Counted from the stretch's first letter, positions 9,210-18,148 are shown. The stretch: 44,327 bases of DNA from UBA1858 sp965262455 (GCA_965262455.1 CBDHFH010000004.1:1-44327); one strand, 5' to 3'. Notes: generated by a model from the letters alone, not told the origin. Program-made: numbers and translations.

Positions 9210-10076
9210 TTATTGCTTCTGGAAGTGAATACACGCCCATTCGTCTTGATAGTAAACTTCTTGTTGTGCAAACAGTGCTGCATAGTGCGCGCTAATATCT
9301 TCTACTTGGGTATGTAAAATACCTGAAACTACAAGTGTTCCATTTGCTTCTAAATGATGATCAAAGCTATCACGCAAATCACGCAGAGGCGCAGCGAGAA
9401 TATTGGCAATAATGATGTCGCTGATCACGGAATCAATGCTGTCAATCATGCCCACTGTAAATTGATCCATGGCTATTTGATTGGCCGCGATATTTTGTTG
9501 TGTGGCAATTAATGCCTGAGGGTCAATATCAATAGCGTAAACATGTGCTGCACCAAGCACCGCTGCGGCTAATGCAAGTATGCCGCTACCACATCCAAAA
9601 TCGATAATGTTGCGCTGCTCGATGCTATGGTTAGCCAGCCAGTTTAAACACAAGCGAGTAGTGGCGTGATGACCCGTGCCAAAAGCCAGCCCTGGATCTA
9701 ACTGCAAGCTTAGTCCTTGCGGTGCAGGATTATCTTCCCATGAAGGGTAAATCCATAATGGTCCATACTGTGTGGCCGTGAATTGTTGTTGGAAGCTGGC
9801 CTGCCAATCACGTTCAGCCACTTGCTCAAGCACTATATGTTGATCAACAAGGGGATGATTCTCTAATGCTTTAGTCGCCAGTTGAACATCTTGTAGCGAC
9901 AAAAAATGTGCCTGTATGAAAAGCTTTGACCATAAAGGATGGTCGCCTAACGAAGGTTCAAGAATAGGTTCGTCCGCCGCATCTTCAAAACTAACACTCA
10001 CCGCGCCACAAGAAAATAATAATGCCTCAATATCCTCAGCTGCGTCAGATTGAGTTTGAATTCTTAGCTGCTGCAT
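9210..10076 (-). CDS. prmA: ribosomal protein L11 methyltransferase
   Basis: A 288-residue SAM-dependent enzyme that methylates L11. The N-terminal substrate domain is followed by LDPGLAFGTGHHATTRLCL and the SAM motif IDFGCGSGILALAAAVLGA, then YAIDIDPQAL and the catalytic-region IIANILAAPL. Length matches E. coli (293). It is separated from accC by 150 bases containing no ORF, so it likely starts a new transcript that runs into the DUF3426 gene and dusB. Confidence 0.97.
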   Translation of the reverse strand: MQQLRIQTQSDAAEDIEALLFSCGAVSVSFEDAADEPILEPSLGDHPLWSKLFIQAHFLSLQDVQLATKALENHPLVDQHIVLEQVAERDWQASFQQQFTATQYGPLWIYPSWEDNPAPQGLSLQLDPGLAFGTGHHATTRLCLNWLANHSIEQRNIIDFGCGSGILALAAAVLGAAHVYAIDIDPQALIATQQNIAANQIAMDQFTVGMIDSIDSVISDIIIANILAAPLRDLRDSFDHHLEANGTLVVSGILHTQVEDISAHYAALFAQQEVYYQDEWACIHFQKQ

Positions 10077-10226
10077 AAGTATTAAATTGGCAATTCTAAA
10101 AAGGAGGCTCTTTGTAAAAGAAACGACTGGGGCGAGACAAAAGCAACGCTGTGTAAAACTAGCTCATGAGCACAGTTGAGTTGTTTATTAATGAAGTATC
10201 AGAATAAATCCGAGCCTCCACGAAGG

Positions 10227-11573
10227 TTAAGCATTGCCTTCTAACAAACGCTCTAGATAATGGATATCCACTTGCCCATTAGCAAATTCAGGGTCCGCCA
10301 TTAATCTCAATTGCAAAGGAATATTTGTTTTAATGCCATCAATGATCATCTCTTGCAAAGCACCCTGCATGCGTTTAATTGCGGTTGCACGGTCTTCTCC
10401 GTGCGTGATCAGTTTGCCGATCATGGAATCATAATTAGGTGGCACGGTGTACCCGGAATAAATATGTGAATCGACTCTTACGCCAAATCCACCGGCACTA
10501 TGGTAGCGTGTAATTTTACCCGGGCTGGGTATAAATGAATCTGAGTCTTCCGCGTTTAAGCGACACTCCATAGCATGGCCGTTAATTTTTACGTCTTCTT
10601 GTTTGATGCTGAGCGCTTCGCCCGCCGCAATAAGCAGTTGTTGTTTAACGATATCAATACCGGTGATGTATTCAGTTACCGGGTGTTCCACTTGCACGCG
10701 AGTATTCATTTCAATGAAATAAAATTCACCATTCTCATATAAAAATTCAAACGTGCCAGCGCCACGGTAACCAATTAACTTACATGCATCGGCGCAACGT
10801 TTACCAATGAAAGCTCTTTCTTCTTCTGAGAGACCCGGTGCCGGCGCTTCTTCAATGACTTTTTGATGGCGACGTTGCATAGAACAATCACGTTCAGCCA
10901 AATAAAGTGCATTACCATGTGTGTCTGCCAGTACTTGTATTTCAATATGGCGGGGTGTTTCTAAAAACTTCTCCATGTACAGCGTGCCGTTATTGAATGC
11001 GGCTGTTGCTTCGGCACGGGTAAGAGCGACAGCATCAGCAAGTTCCTCATCACTGCGCACTACGCGCATACCACGACCACCACCGCCACCAGCGGCTTTG
11101 ACAATCACAGGGTAGCCAATTTCGTGGGCGAGTCTGGAATTGGCAGTGAAATCATCGCTAAGAGGTTCAGTGGAACCCGGCACGCATGGCACCCCGGCTT
11201 CTTGCATGGCTTTTTTGGCCGAAATTTTATCGCCCATGCGGCGAATCGTTTCTGCTTTAGGACCAATAAAGATAAAACCACTGGTTTCCACGCGCTCGGC
11301 GAAATCATCATTCTCTGATAAAAAGCCATAGCCCGGGTGAATCGCAGAGGCATCTGTTAATTCAGCAGCACTAATAATGGCGGGGATATTTAAGTAACTC
11401 TCTGCAGAAGGTGCAGGGCCAATACACACCGACTCATCCGCGAGTTTGACATGTTTTAATTCGCGATCCACAGTTGAGTGCACCGCCACTGTTTTAATTC
11501 CAAGCTCGCGGCAGGCACGTAATATGCGTAATGCAATTTCACCGCGGTTGGCTATTACAACTTTCTCTAACAT
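10227..11573 (-). CDS. accC: acetyl-CoA carboxylase, biotin carboxylase subunit
   Basis: A 448-residue ATP-grasp enzyme that carboxylates the biotin carried on AccB, the first half of malonyl-CoA formation. It starts with MLEKVVIANRGEIALRILRA, has the glycine-rich ATP loop KAAGGGGGRGMRVV, the substrate motif MQRRHQKVIEEAPAP and the active-site region FIEMNTRVQVEHPVTE. Length is normal (E. coli 449). It follows accB after a rather long gap of 170 bases in which I see no gene or clear terminator. Confidence 0.98.
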   Translation of the reverse strand: MLEKVVIANRGEIALRILRACRELGIKTVAVHSTVDRELKHVKLADESVCIGPAPSAESYLNIPAIISAAELTDASAIHPGYGFLSENDDFAERVETSGFIFIGPKAETIRRMGDKISAKKAMQEAGVPCVPGSTEPLSDDFTANSRLAHEIGYPVIVKAAGGGGGRGMRVVRSDEELADAVALTRAEATAAFNNGTLYMEKFLETPRHIEIQVLADTHGNALYLAERDCSMQRRHQKVIEEAPAPGLSEEERAFIGKRCADACKLIGYRGAGTFEFLYENGEFYFIEMNTRVQVEHPVTEYITGIDIVKQQLLIAAGEALSIKQEDVKINGHAMECRLNAEDSDSFIPSPGKITRYHSAGGFGVRVDSHIYSGYTVPPNYDSMIGKLITHGEDRATAIKRMQGALQEMIIDGIKTNIPLQLRLMADPEFANGQVDIHYLERLLEGNA

Positions 11574-11743
11574 ATTCTCTATGACTTATAAGTATTTATG
11601 TTTTCTTTACTGTAAAAGCGTTAATGAGGCAGGCGCGGCTAGGCAAAAACAAATGATTAAACCAAGCTTATATGTAATAAGTGAGTATTGTGAGTTTGTT
11701 TTTAACAAGGTAGCGACCACGCGATTAGCTTTTGCTAAAAAGA

Positions 11744-12202
11744 TTATTCAATGACGAAAAGAGGCTGGCCAAATTCGACTGGCTGTCCATTTTCAACTAA
11801 TACAGCTTTGATAGTGCCTGCTTTGTCGCTCTCAATTTGGTTAAGCATTTTCATTGCTTCGATAATACAAAGTACATCGCCTTCTTTAACTTTCTTGCCC
11901 ACCTCAGTAAATGGGGCGGCGCCCGGTGAAGGTGCTTCATAGAAGGTACCCACCATGGGCGAAGTGACCTGATGACCACTGACAATGTTTTGCTCTTCAC
12001 TGCCGGATTCAGGCGAAGCTGCCATGGGTGCAGCACTGGGTGCAGCAGGTGCGGGTGCCGCAGCATATTGCACAGGCATGGCTGGCACACTGGAGCTGGC
12101 GCGACTGATACGTACTGACTCTTCGCCTTCTTTTATTTCAATTTCAGCAATGCCGGATTCTTCCAGTAGCTCGATGAGTTTTTTTACTTTACGTATATCC
12201 AT
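11744..12202 (-). CDS. accB: acetyl-CoA carboxylase, biotin carboxyl carrier protein
   Basis: A 152-residue carrier. The N-terminal part (MDIRKVKKLIELLEESGIAE) is followed by an Ala/Pro-rich flexible linker around residues 40-70 and a C-terminal biotinyl domain containing the biotinylation site EAMKM (Lys). The thumb-type insert SPMVGTFYEAPSPGAAPF is typical of AccB. Located 16 bases after aroQ, giving the common aroQ-accB-accC order. Confidence 0.97.
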   Translation of the reverse strand: MDIRKVKKLIELLEESGIAEIEIKEGEESVRISRASSSVPAMPVQYAAAPAPAAPSAAPMAASPESGSEEQNIVSGHQVTSPMVGTFYEAPSPGAAPFTEVGKKVKEGDVLCIIEAMKMLNQIESDKAGTIKAVLVENGQPVEFGQPLFVIE

Positions 12203-12218
12203 GTGACTCGTTCTTTTA

Positions 12219-12656
12219 TTAGGTTAACTGTTTGTCCGCAGCCTGAATCGCCAGCTGGTAACCATATGGCCCCATGCCAGAGATAATGCCGACGGCAACA
12301 TCGGATAGATAAGACATCTGGCGAAACTCTTCACGTGCAAATACATTGGAGATGTGTATTTCAATGAAAGGAATGGCTACCCCGAGAAAGGCATCGCGCA
12401 AGGCAATGCTGGTGTGAGTAAATGCGCCAGGATTGATAATAATAAAGTCCACCTGTTCACTTTTAGCGCTGTGCAGGCGATCAATTAATTCGTGTTCCGC
12501 GTTGCTCTGAAAATCCAGCAACTCGTGACCCAGGGAGCTGGCCAAGGTGCGACTGTTGTCCACGATATCGGCCAAGGTTGCGTAACCATACACCTCTGGC
12601 TCTCTGCTACCGAGTAAATTCAGGTTGGGGCCATTTAGAAGAAGTAGCTTGCTCAT
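12219..12656 (-). CDS. aroQ: 3-dehydroquinate dehydratase, type II
   Basis: A 145-residue type II dehydroquinase of the shikimate pathway. The N-terminal LLLLNGPNLNLLGSREPEVYG carries the catalytic Tyr and Arg, QSNAEHELIDRLH and IINPGAFTHTSIALRDA follow, and the IPFIEIHISNVFAREEFR block holds the conserved Glu-x-His. First gene of the aroQ-accB-accC group; 190 bases separate it from dsbD upstream. Confidence 0.97.
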   Translation of the reverse strand: MSKLLLLNGPNLNLLGSREPEVYGYATLADIVDNSRTLASSLGHELLDFQSNAEHELIDRLHSAKSEQVDFIIINPGAFTHTSIALRDAFLGVAIPFIEIHISNVFAREEFRQMSYLSDVAVGIISGMGPYGYQLAIQAADKQLT

Positions 12657-12846
12657 AGTCGTGTGTATATGCCAGCCTTATCTCTGAGTGTTGTAGGGTT
12701 ATTACAGCGAGCGCGAATTGTGCCGTAAAAACACAATGCTGTCTAATAATAAACAAGATAGGGGAATTTAGCTACAAAATAGCGTGATTTTGCTACAAAT
12801 TAGATTTTCTCGAGCTAATGGATCAACACTTATCCGAGTCGTCTGA

Positions 12847-14745
12847 CTATTGGAAAATCGTATTGACGTGGGCCGCGAGCTGTTCTGCGGTGACGCTGCC
12901 GGTTAAACGTTGATTGCGTAAGTCGTTACCGTCTTTATCCCAAAAATACAGCATGGGAGGCGCTGACATATTCAGATGCTTGGCAAGCGCCTTGTCATCC
13001 GCATCTTGCACGGTGATATCGGCCTGCAACAACACTGCGCCTTCAAGCGCACTGACAACCGCCGGATCCGGGAACACTTTCTTTTCCATCACCTTGCAGT
13101 AGGCACACCAGTCGGCATAAAAATCCAACATCACTGGTTTGCCAGCCGCTTTGGCTGCCGCCAGTTCACGGTTCAAATCTTCCACTGTTTTTACACGAGT
13201 AAATGGTACGTGCTGACTAGTGCCTGCCCCATGGCTTGCGGATGCGATCAGGCCACTTAGTGGTTTAACCGTGTCTTTTCCGCCACCAGCGACACCAATC
13301 AAGAAAGTAGCACCGTAAATCAAGGCCACCACGCCGAGGCCTTTCCATAATTTACTCCAGCCCGAACTGTCTTGAGACAGTGATGTAAGTGCCCCTAGGT
13401 ACACCGCAACCACCACTAACAAAGCACCCCACATCAACATAATAATGGCGGTAGGAATATATGTTGGACTTAAGCGTTCCAAGAAGCTGATAGCCAACGC
13501 AATCATAATCACACCACCGGTAGCTTTCACTTTATCCATCCAGGTGCCAGCCTTAGGCAGTAATGCGCCGCCGCCAGAACCCATGACTAATAACGGTAAG
13601 CCCATGCCAGTGCCGAATACCCATAAGTACAGGAACCCAGCCAATGGGTTTTGTGACTGTGCTGCAAATGCAAGTACCGCGAGTAATACAGGCCCGCCGC
13701 ATGGGCCAACAATTAATGCGGAGATCACACCCATTAAACCGACGCCAAACAGTGAACCGCCTTTTTGTTGATTACTGCGTTCATTGAGTTTGCTTTGAAT
13801 ACTGCTAGGCACCTGGATTTCATAAAAGCCAAACATCGATAATGCCAAGCCAATAAATAACAACGAGGATGGGATTAAAATCCAAGGCGTTTGCAGGCTG
13901 CCCTGAATACCCAGTGCCTCACCGATTAAAGCAAATATTGCCCCCAGCACGCCAAATGTCAGGGCAATCCCCTGTGTGTAACTGAGCGATAATGTGAAGG
14001 CCCTGAAGGTGGTTATCTTTTCCCCCTGACCCATAATCAACGAACTCAGGATAGGAATCATTGGATACATGCAGGCCGTAAACGCGACTAAAATACCAAA
14101 GCCTAAACTGAGCAATAACGCATACAGGGGGTTGGCATCTTTTAAGCCAGCAAGGATATCGTCCTCATTGGATGCAGTGCTGGCATCACTTGTTGATGAG
14201 GCGACTTGCGTCGACGCGGTACTTGCGGTTTCGCTGGCAAACGCCACCGCCTGGGTGGCACTACCCGGCGGCAATTGAATGGCTAAAGTTTTCTTCACCG
14301 GCGGATAGCACAAACCCGCATGGGCGCATCCCTGATAGCCCACCACTAATTCTATTGATTCATTACTGGCTGTGACCGGTACCGCGACGTCTAGACTATT
14401 TTCATAGATTTCAACGTCACCAAAATATTCATCGTGATACATCTTGCCATCAGGCAAACCCAGTTCACCAATGACGACATCGCCATTGTCACTAGTGACA
14501 CTTAAGCGCTTTCGATATAAATAATAACCATCCGCAACATTCCAGAAGAGTCTAACTTCATTGCCCGACTTCACTGTGGAGGTCAGCTGGAACGCCTCGT
14601 CAACTTTTAAGAATTCTTCTTCCTGTGACGATTCACCAAATAGACCGGAAGCATGCGCACTGCCCGCCATACATAAAACAAGTAACAACAACTTGAGCAC
14701 GTTGCTTAGAAACTGGCGGTCTAACTGGTTTGTTGGATAACCCAT
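12847..14745 (-). CDS. dsbD: protein-disulfide reductase DsbD
   Basis: A 632-residue inner-membrane protein that passes electrons from cytoplasmic thioredoxin to periplasmic thiol proteins. It has a signal peptide (to about residue 32), a periplasmic alpha domain with the redox pair in GYQGCAHAGLCYPP, an eight-segment membrane core with cysteines in AFTACMYPMIP and LIVGPCGGPV, and a C-terminal thioredoxin domain with WCAYC. The CAYC pair differs from CVAC of E. coli but keeps both cysteines. The start at 14745 lies inside the end of cutA (25-base overlap), as in the common cutA-dsbD pair; an internal GTG a few codons before LKLLLLVL is a possible alternative. Confidence 0.95.
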   Translation of the reverse strand: MGYPTNQLDRQFLSNVLKLLLLVLCMAGSAHASGLFGESSQEEEFLKVDEAFQLTSTVKSGNEVRLFWNVADGYYLYRKRLSVTSDNGDVVIGELGLPDGKMYHDEYFGDVEIYENSLDVAVPVTASNESIELVVGYQGCAHAGLCYPPVKKTLAIQLPPGSATQAVAFASETASTASTQVASSTSDASTASNEDDILAGLKDANPLYALLLSLGFGILVAFTACMYPMIPILSSLIMGQGEKITTFRAFTLSLSYTQGIALTFGVLGAIFALIGEALGIQGSLQTPWILIPSSLLFIGLALSMFGFYEIQVPSSIQSKLNERSNQQKGGSLFGVGLMGVISALIVGPCGGPVLLAVLAFAAQSQNPLAGFLYLWVFGTGMGLPLLVMGSGGGALLPKAGTWMDKVKATGGVIMIALAISFLERLSPTYIPTAIIMLMWGALLVVVAVYLGALTSLSQDSSGWSKLWKGLGVVALIYGATFLIGVAGGGKDTVKPLSGLIASASHGAGTSQHVPFTRVKTVEDLNRELAAAKAAGKPVMLDFYADWCAYCKVMEKKVFPDPAVVSALEGAVLLQADITVQDADDKALAKHLNMSAPPMLYFWDKDGNDLRNQRLTGSVTAEQLAAHVNTIFQ

Positions 14746-15053
14746 GATAAATACTCGTGTGAACTGGATGTAATTGGTAGTGCGATAATTTCAGGTGTTT
14801 CGTAAGGATGCTGAGTTTTAATGAATTCGCTTAACTGATTAAACCGGGATTGAGCCGTTTTTATTACTAAAAGACACTCTTGATCCTCACACAGTTCATC
14901 TTGCCAGCGATATATAGAGGTAATTGCCGGCACTATGTTGCAACAAGCGGCGAGCTGTTCTTCCACAATCTGACGGGCGAGCAATTTTCCCTTCTCGATG
15001 TCAGTGATTGTGGTCATGACTAACAGTATTTGCTGTTCACTTGGTGTAGGCAT
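14721..15053 (-). CDS. cutA: divalent-cation tolerance protein CutA
   Basis: A 110-residue trimeric CutA1-family protein. Conserved features are ILLVMTTITDIEKGKLLARQIVEEQLAACCNIVP split over the first half, the SIYRWQDEL strand, ECLLVIKT and HPYETPEIIALPI. I place the start at ATG 15053 (MPTPSEQQ) rather than at an upstream in-frame codon because the family begins here. E. coli CutA has been linked to copper tolerance, but the biochemical role is unsettled. Overlaps dsbD by 25 bases; divergent from fxsA. Confidence 0.95.
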   Translation of the reverse strand: MPTPSEQQILLVMTTITDIEKGKLLARQIVEEQLAACCNIVPAITSIYRWQDELCEDQECLLVIKTAQSRFNQLSEFIKTQHPYETPEIIALPITSSSHEYLSWVIQQTS

Positions 15054-15154
15054 GATTTTTTCGCTATTCCTGCTAAATATTAGGTAAATGCCATTGTATT
15101 TGCGTGAGGGCGTCACTATATAGGAGTGATGATTTTGAACAATACACAATTCTG

Positions 15155-15667
15155 ATGCGCGGCTTCCCGCTGATGCTGGCACTGTTTATCGGTGTGCCGT
15201 TGATCGAAATCTATTTGTTCATTCAGGTGGGTGGCCTGATTGGTGCATTACCTACGGTATTACTGGTCATTGTCACTGCGGTACTGGGTGTCGCCTTGCT
15301 GAGATCGCAGGGATTTCAAACCATGGCGAAATTCCAGCAGGAAGTGACCACCGGCCAACTGCCGGCCAATACCATGTTAGAGGGAGTGGCCTTAATCTTT
15401 GGCGGCACATTGTTACTCACGCCTGGATTTTTGACCGACACCATTGGCTTTCTGTGCCTGTTTCCGTATACCCGTCAGACCCTGATCGCCTGGGCGACCA
15501 AACATATGCATGTCACCAGTAGTTTCAGCGCAGGCATGGGGCCGGGGCCCAACTTCAATTCCCGCCAGCGCCCTGGGACATCGGCCAACAAAGCCCATGA
15601 CCCAAACGTCATTGAGGGCGAATTTAAAGAAACCAACTTTAATGAAATCGACAAGGACCAGCACTAA
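15155..15667 (+). CDS. fxsA: FxsA family membrane protein
   Basis: A protein of about 170 residues with the FxsA layout: an N-terminal hydrophobic half with PLIEIYLFIQVGGLIGALPT and LLRSQGFQTM, a second hydrophobic stretch ending LLTPGFLTDTIGFLCLFP, and a polar, Gly/Pro-rich C-terminal tail. E. coli FxsA affects exclusion of phage T7 by the F plasmid; its normal role is unknown. I chose ATG 15155 (MRGFPLMLALF) because it matches the family start; an upstream GTG at 15104 is in frame but adds unrelated residues. It precedes groESL, a common neighbourhood. Confidence 0.92.
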   Translation: MRGFPLMLALFIGVPLIEIYLFIQVGGLIGALPTVLLVIVTAVLGVALLRSQGFQTMAKFQQEVTTGQLPANTMLEGVALIFGGTLLLTPGFLTDTIGFLCLFPYTRQTLIAWATKHMHVTSSFSAGMGPGPNFNSRQRPGTSANKAHDPNVIEGEFKETNFNEIDKDQH

Positions 15668-15694
15668 ACAACAACAAAACGAGGCAATTTCGTC

Positions 15695-15722
15695 TTGACA
15701 ATGGGAAGGCGAACCGTATGAT
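15695..15722 (+). promoter_or_regulatory. groESL promoter
   Basis: TTGACA at 15695-15700, a 16-base spacer and TATGAT at 15717-15722 form a strong sigma-70-type promoter. The CTTGA and the C-rich bases before TATGAT also leave a sigma-32 contribution possible. The CIRCE operator starts at the last base of the -10, so HrcA would block initiation. Confidence 0.75.
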
Positions 15723-15748
15723 TGGCACTCACTAAATGAGAGTGCTAA
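15722..15748 (+). promoter_or_regulatory. CIRCE operator (HrcA site)
   Basis: TTGGCACTC (15722-15730), nine bases, then GAGTGCTAA (15740-15748): the CIRCE inverted repeat with a single mismatch from TTAGCACTC-N9-GAGTGCTAA. It lies 66 bases before groES and overlaps the -10 element. CIRCE is the binding site of the heat-shock repressor HrcA, so hrcA should be elsewhere in this genome. Confidence 0.93.
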
Positions 15749-15813
15749 CAAAATCAGTAACTCTTTAAGAAATATGAGAATTTTAGTTAATTAATTGTCA
15801 GGAGAAATACGGC

Positions 15814-16104
15814 ATGAATTTACGACCTTTACACGACCGTGTAGTAGTTAAGCGAATGGAAGAAGAGCGCACCAGTCCTGGCGGCATCGTGATTCCAGAT
15901 TCTGCTACAGAAAAGCCTATTAAAGGTGAAGTCCTCGCCGTGGGTAACGGCAAAATCAGCGACAGCGGCGATGTTCGTCCGCTCGATCTTAAAGTCGGTG
16001 ACACCGTGTTATTCGGTAAATACTCAGGTACAGAAGTGAAAGTCGACGGCGAAGATCTATTGGTCATGCGCGAAGATGACGTCATGGCGGTCATCGAAGG
16101 CTAA
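15814..16104 (+). CDS. groS: co-chaperonin GroES
   Basis: A 96-residue GroES. MNLRPLHDRVVVKRMEEE, the mobile loop ERTSPGGIVIPDSA with its GGI hydrophobic tripeptide, and YSGTEVKVDGEDLLVMREDD are standard. GroES caps the GroEL ring during ATP-driven folding. RBS AGGAG lies about 10 bases upstream of the ATG. It is the first gene of a CIRCE-controlled operon; groEL follows after 50 bases. Confidence 0.99.
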   Translation: MNLRPLHDRVVVKRMEEERTSPGGIVIPDSATEKPIKGEVLAVGNGKISDSGDVRPLDLKVGDTVLFGKYSGTEVKVDGEDLLVMREDDVMAVIEG

Positions 16105-16154
16105 GTCACAAATTATCAATCAATATTCAATTAAATAAACGAAGGTAAACGCAA

Positions 16155-17798
16155 ATGAGTGCAAAAGAAGTTACTTTTGGAGATGAAGCCAGAGCCCGCA
16201 TGGTGGCCGGTGTCAACATCTTAGCAAATGCTGTTAAAGCAACATTAGGTCCTAAAGGCCGCAACGTCGTATTAGACAAATCATTCGGTGCGCCAACAGT
16301 TACTAAAGACGGTGTATCAGTCGCAAAAGAAATCGAACTTGAAGACAAGTTAGAAAACATGGGTGCGCAGATGGTGAAAGAAGTGGCGTCACAAACATCT
16401 GATGTCGCCGGTGATGGTACCACCACAGCAACAGTGCTTGCCCAGTCAATCGTGCGCGAAGGCATGAAAGCAGTGGCTGCTGGCATGAACCCAATGGACC
16501 TCAAGCGTGGCATCGATAAAGCTATCGGTGTGGCCGTGGAAGAACTTAAAACATTATCCAAGCCTTGTTCAGACAACAAGTCAATCGCACAAGTCGGTAG
16601 CATCTCGGCTAACTCTGACACATCGATTGGTGACATCATTGCTGAAGCAATGGACAAAGTCGGTAAAGAAGGCGTTATTACTGTTGAAGAAGGTAACGCA
16701 TTAGAAAACGAACTTGATGTCGTCGAAGGGATGCAGTTTGATCGTGGCTACCTATCTCCTTACTTCGTTAATAATCAGGACAGCATGACATGCGACATGG
16801 ATGACCCGTTCATCTTATTGCATGACAAGAAAGTATCTAACATTCGTGATCTTCTTCCTTTACTTGAAGGTGTCGCAAAAGCAGGTCGCCCGTTAATGAT
16901 CATTGCAGAAGACGTGGAAGGTGAAGCGTTAGCAACATTAGTGGTGAACACAATCCGTGGCATCGTGAAAGTGGCCGCAGTGAAAGCACCAGGTTTCGGT
17001 GATCGCCGTAAAGCAATGTTAGAAGACATCGCTATATTAACAGGCGGTACAGTAATCTCTGAAGAAGTTGGTTTGTCTCTAGAAAAAGCAACGCTAGAAG
17101 ACTTAGGTACAGCCAAGCGCATTCAAATCTCTAAAGAGAACACCACTATTGTTGATGGTGCCGGTCAAGCCGATGCTATTAAAGGTCGTGTTGATCAAAT
17201 TCGTGCGCAAATAGAAGAAGCCACTTCAGACTACGACAAAGAAAAATTGCAAGAACGTATGGCGAAACTCGCTGGCGGTGTTGCAGTGATTAAAGTCGGT
17301 GCTGCCACAGAAGTTGAAATGAAAGAAAAGAAAGCCCGTGTTGAAGATGCATTACACGCAACACGTGCAGCCGTTGAAGAAGGTGTGGTACCTGGCGGTG
17401 GTGTTGCCTTGATTCGCGCACGTAAGGCACTTTCTGGTGTTACAGGTGAAAACGATGATCAAACAGCCGGTGTTAACCTTGCACGTCGTGCGATGGAAGA
17501 GCCATTACGTCAAATCACTACAAACGCCGGTGATGAAGCGTCAGTGATACTTGCCAAAGTCGATGAAGGCGAAGGTAACTTTGGTTACAACGCAGCAACC
17601 AGTGAGTACGGCGACATGATCGAGATGGGTATTCTTGATCCTACTAAAGTGACACGCTCTGCATTGCAAAACGCAGGTTCAATTGCGGGTCTAATGATTA
17701 CTACTCAAGCCATGGTGGCGGAAATTCCTAAGGAAGATGCAGCTCCGATGGGTGCACCTGATATGGGTGGTATGGGTGGTATGGGTGGAATGATGTAG
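16155..17798 (+). CDS. groL: chaperonin GroEL
   Basis: A 547-residue 60-kDa chaperonin. N-terminal SAKEVTFGDEARARMVAGVN, nucleotide-site TLGPKGRNVVLDKSFG and DVAGDGTTTATVLA, apical-domain residues in the middle, and the flexible C-terminal Gly-Met tail (GGMGGMGGMM) are all present. Full length (E. coli 548) with no lesion. It forms the folding cage with GroES and shares its operator and the terminator at 17826-17854. Codon choice looks stronger (more GGT/CGT) than in neighbours, consistent with high expression. Confidence 0.99.
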   Translation: MSAKEVTFGDEARARMVAGVNILANAVKATLGPKGRNVVLDKSFGAPTVTKDGVSVAKEIELEDKLENMGAQMVKEVASQTSDVAGDGTTTATVLAQSIVREGMKAVAAGMNPMDLKRGIDKAIGVAVEELKTLSKPCSDNKSIAQVGSISANSDTSIGDIIAEAMDKVGKEGVITVEEGNALENELDVVEGMQFDRGYLSPYFVNNQDSMTCDMDDPFILLHDKKVSNIRDLLPLLEGVAKAGRPLMIIAEDVEGEALATLVVNTIRGIVKVAAVKAPGFGDRRKAMLEDIAILTGGTVISEEVGLSLEKATLEDLGTAKRIQISKENTTIVDGAGQADAIKGRVDQIRAQIEEATSDYDKEKLQERMAKLAGGVAVIKVGAATEVEMKEKKARVEDALHATRAAVEEGVVPGGGVALIRARKALSGVTGENDDQTAGVNLARRAMEEPLRQITTNAGDEASVILAKVDEGEGNFGYNAATSEYGDMIEMGILDPTKVTRSALQNAGSIAGLMITTQAMVAEIPKEDAAPMGAPDMGGMGGMGGMM

Positions 17799-17825
17799 TT
17801 TTTGATTCCATCAAACTCTTTAAAG

Positions 17826-17854
17826 AAGCCTCGCCATTGTGCGGGGCTTTTTTT
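17826..17854 (+). terminator. groESL intrinsic terminator
   Basis: GCCTCGC, a short loop and GCGGGGC (one G-T pair), followed by seven T residues, starting 28 bases after the groEL stop. This is a textbook Rho-independent terminator. Confidence 0.92.
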
Positions 17855-17879
17855 ATGACTTAATTATTTTTCTCCTACT

Positions 17880-17990
17880 TTTCTTTAACAGAAAAGACAA
17901 ATTCGTTGGGAACGAATTTGAACTTTAGAGCATAGCGATGAAGGCCCGAAGGGCAAGCTACAGGGATGTAGCTTGTATATAGTAGCAAAA
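17880..17990. repeat. cluster of short palindromic hairpins
   Basis: Several short hairpins follow each other after the groEL terminator: CTTTTC/GAAAAG near 17880-17898, CAAATTCGT/ACGAATTTG with loop TGGGA near 17901-17923, GCCC/GGGC near 17944-17954, and CAAGCTAC, loop AGGGAT, GTAGCTTG near 17954-17975. The AGGGAT loop matches arm 1 of the adjacent branched repeat, so this is probably another, less complete member of the same family. Confidence 0.55.
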
Positions 17991-17997
17991 GAATCTG

Positions 17998-18148
17998 CCG
18001 CCTAAATGCTTTGGCCTGCGGCTACCTAGCTAATTGCACAATCTTTGCGTGAATATCACAGGGATGTGATATTCAGCGCTAGGCATCAAGGAAGATGCTT
18101 AGTGCGACGCGAATAGATTGTGCATTAAGCTAGCAAAGCAAAAGGCGG
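17998..18148. repeat. branched palindromic repeat, copy B (three-way junction)
   Basis: A 151-base imperfect palindrome. Outer stem: CCGCC/GGCGG and GCTTTG/CAAAGC, then CCTAGCTAA (18025-18033) with TTAAGCTAG (18125-18133), then TGCACAATCT (18035-18044) with AGATTGTGCA (18115-18124), then GCGT (18047-18050) with ACGC (18107-18110). Arm 1: GAATATCAC, loop AGGGAT, GTGATATTC (18051-18074). Arm 2: GCGCTAGGCATC, loop AAGGAA, GATGCTTAGTGC (18076-18105). The plan is identical to copy A at 5111-5201, but the stem bases differ. It lies at one edge of the NA37/synthetase region. Confidence 0.75.

Noticed and set aside
10103..10219. Inverted repeat GGAGGCTC (10103-10110) and GAGCCTCC (10212-10219) across the prmA-accC gap
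   Set aside because: Eight bases about 100 bases apart, with no internal structure; could be chance. No T run or promoter context supports a function.
11577..11743. A hidden small gene in the unusually long accB-accC gap
   Set aside because: No frame with a plausible start, RBS and conserved-looking sequence on the operon strand; the plus-strand frame across this gap runs into accC antisense.
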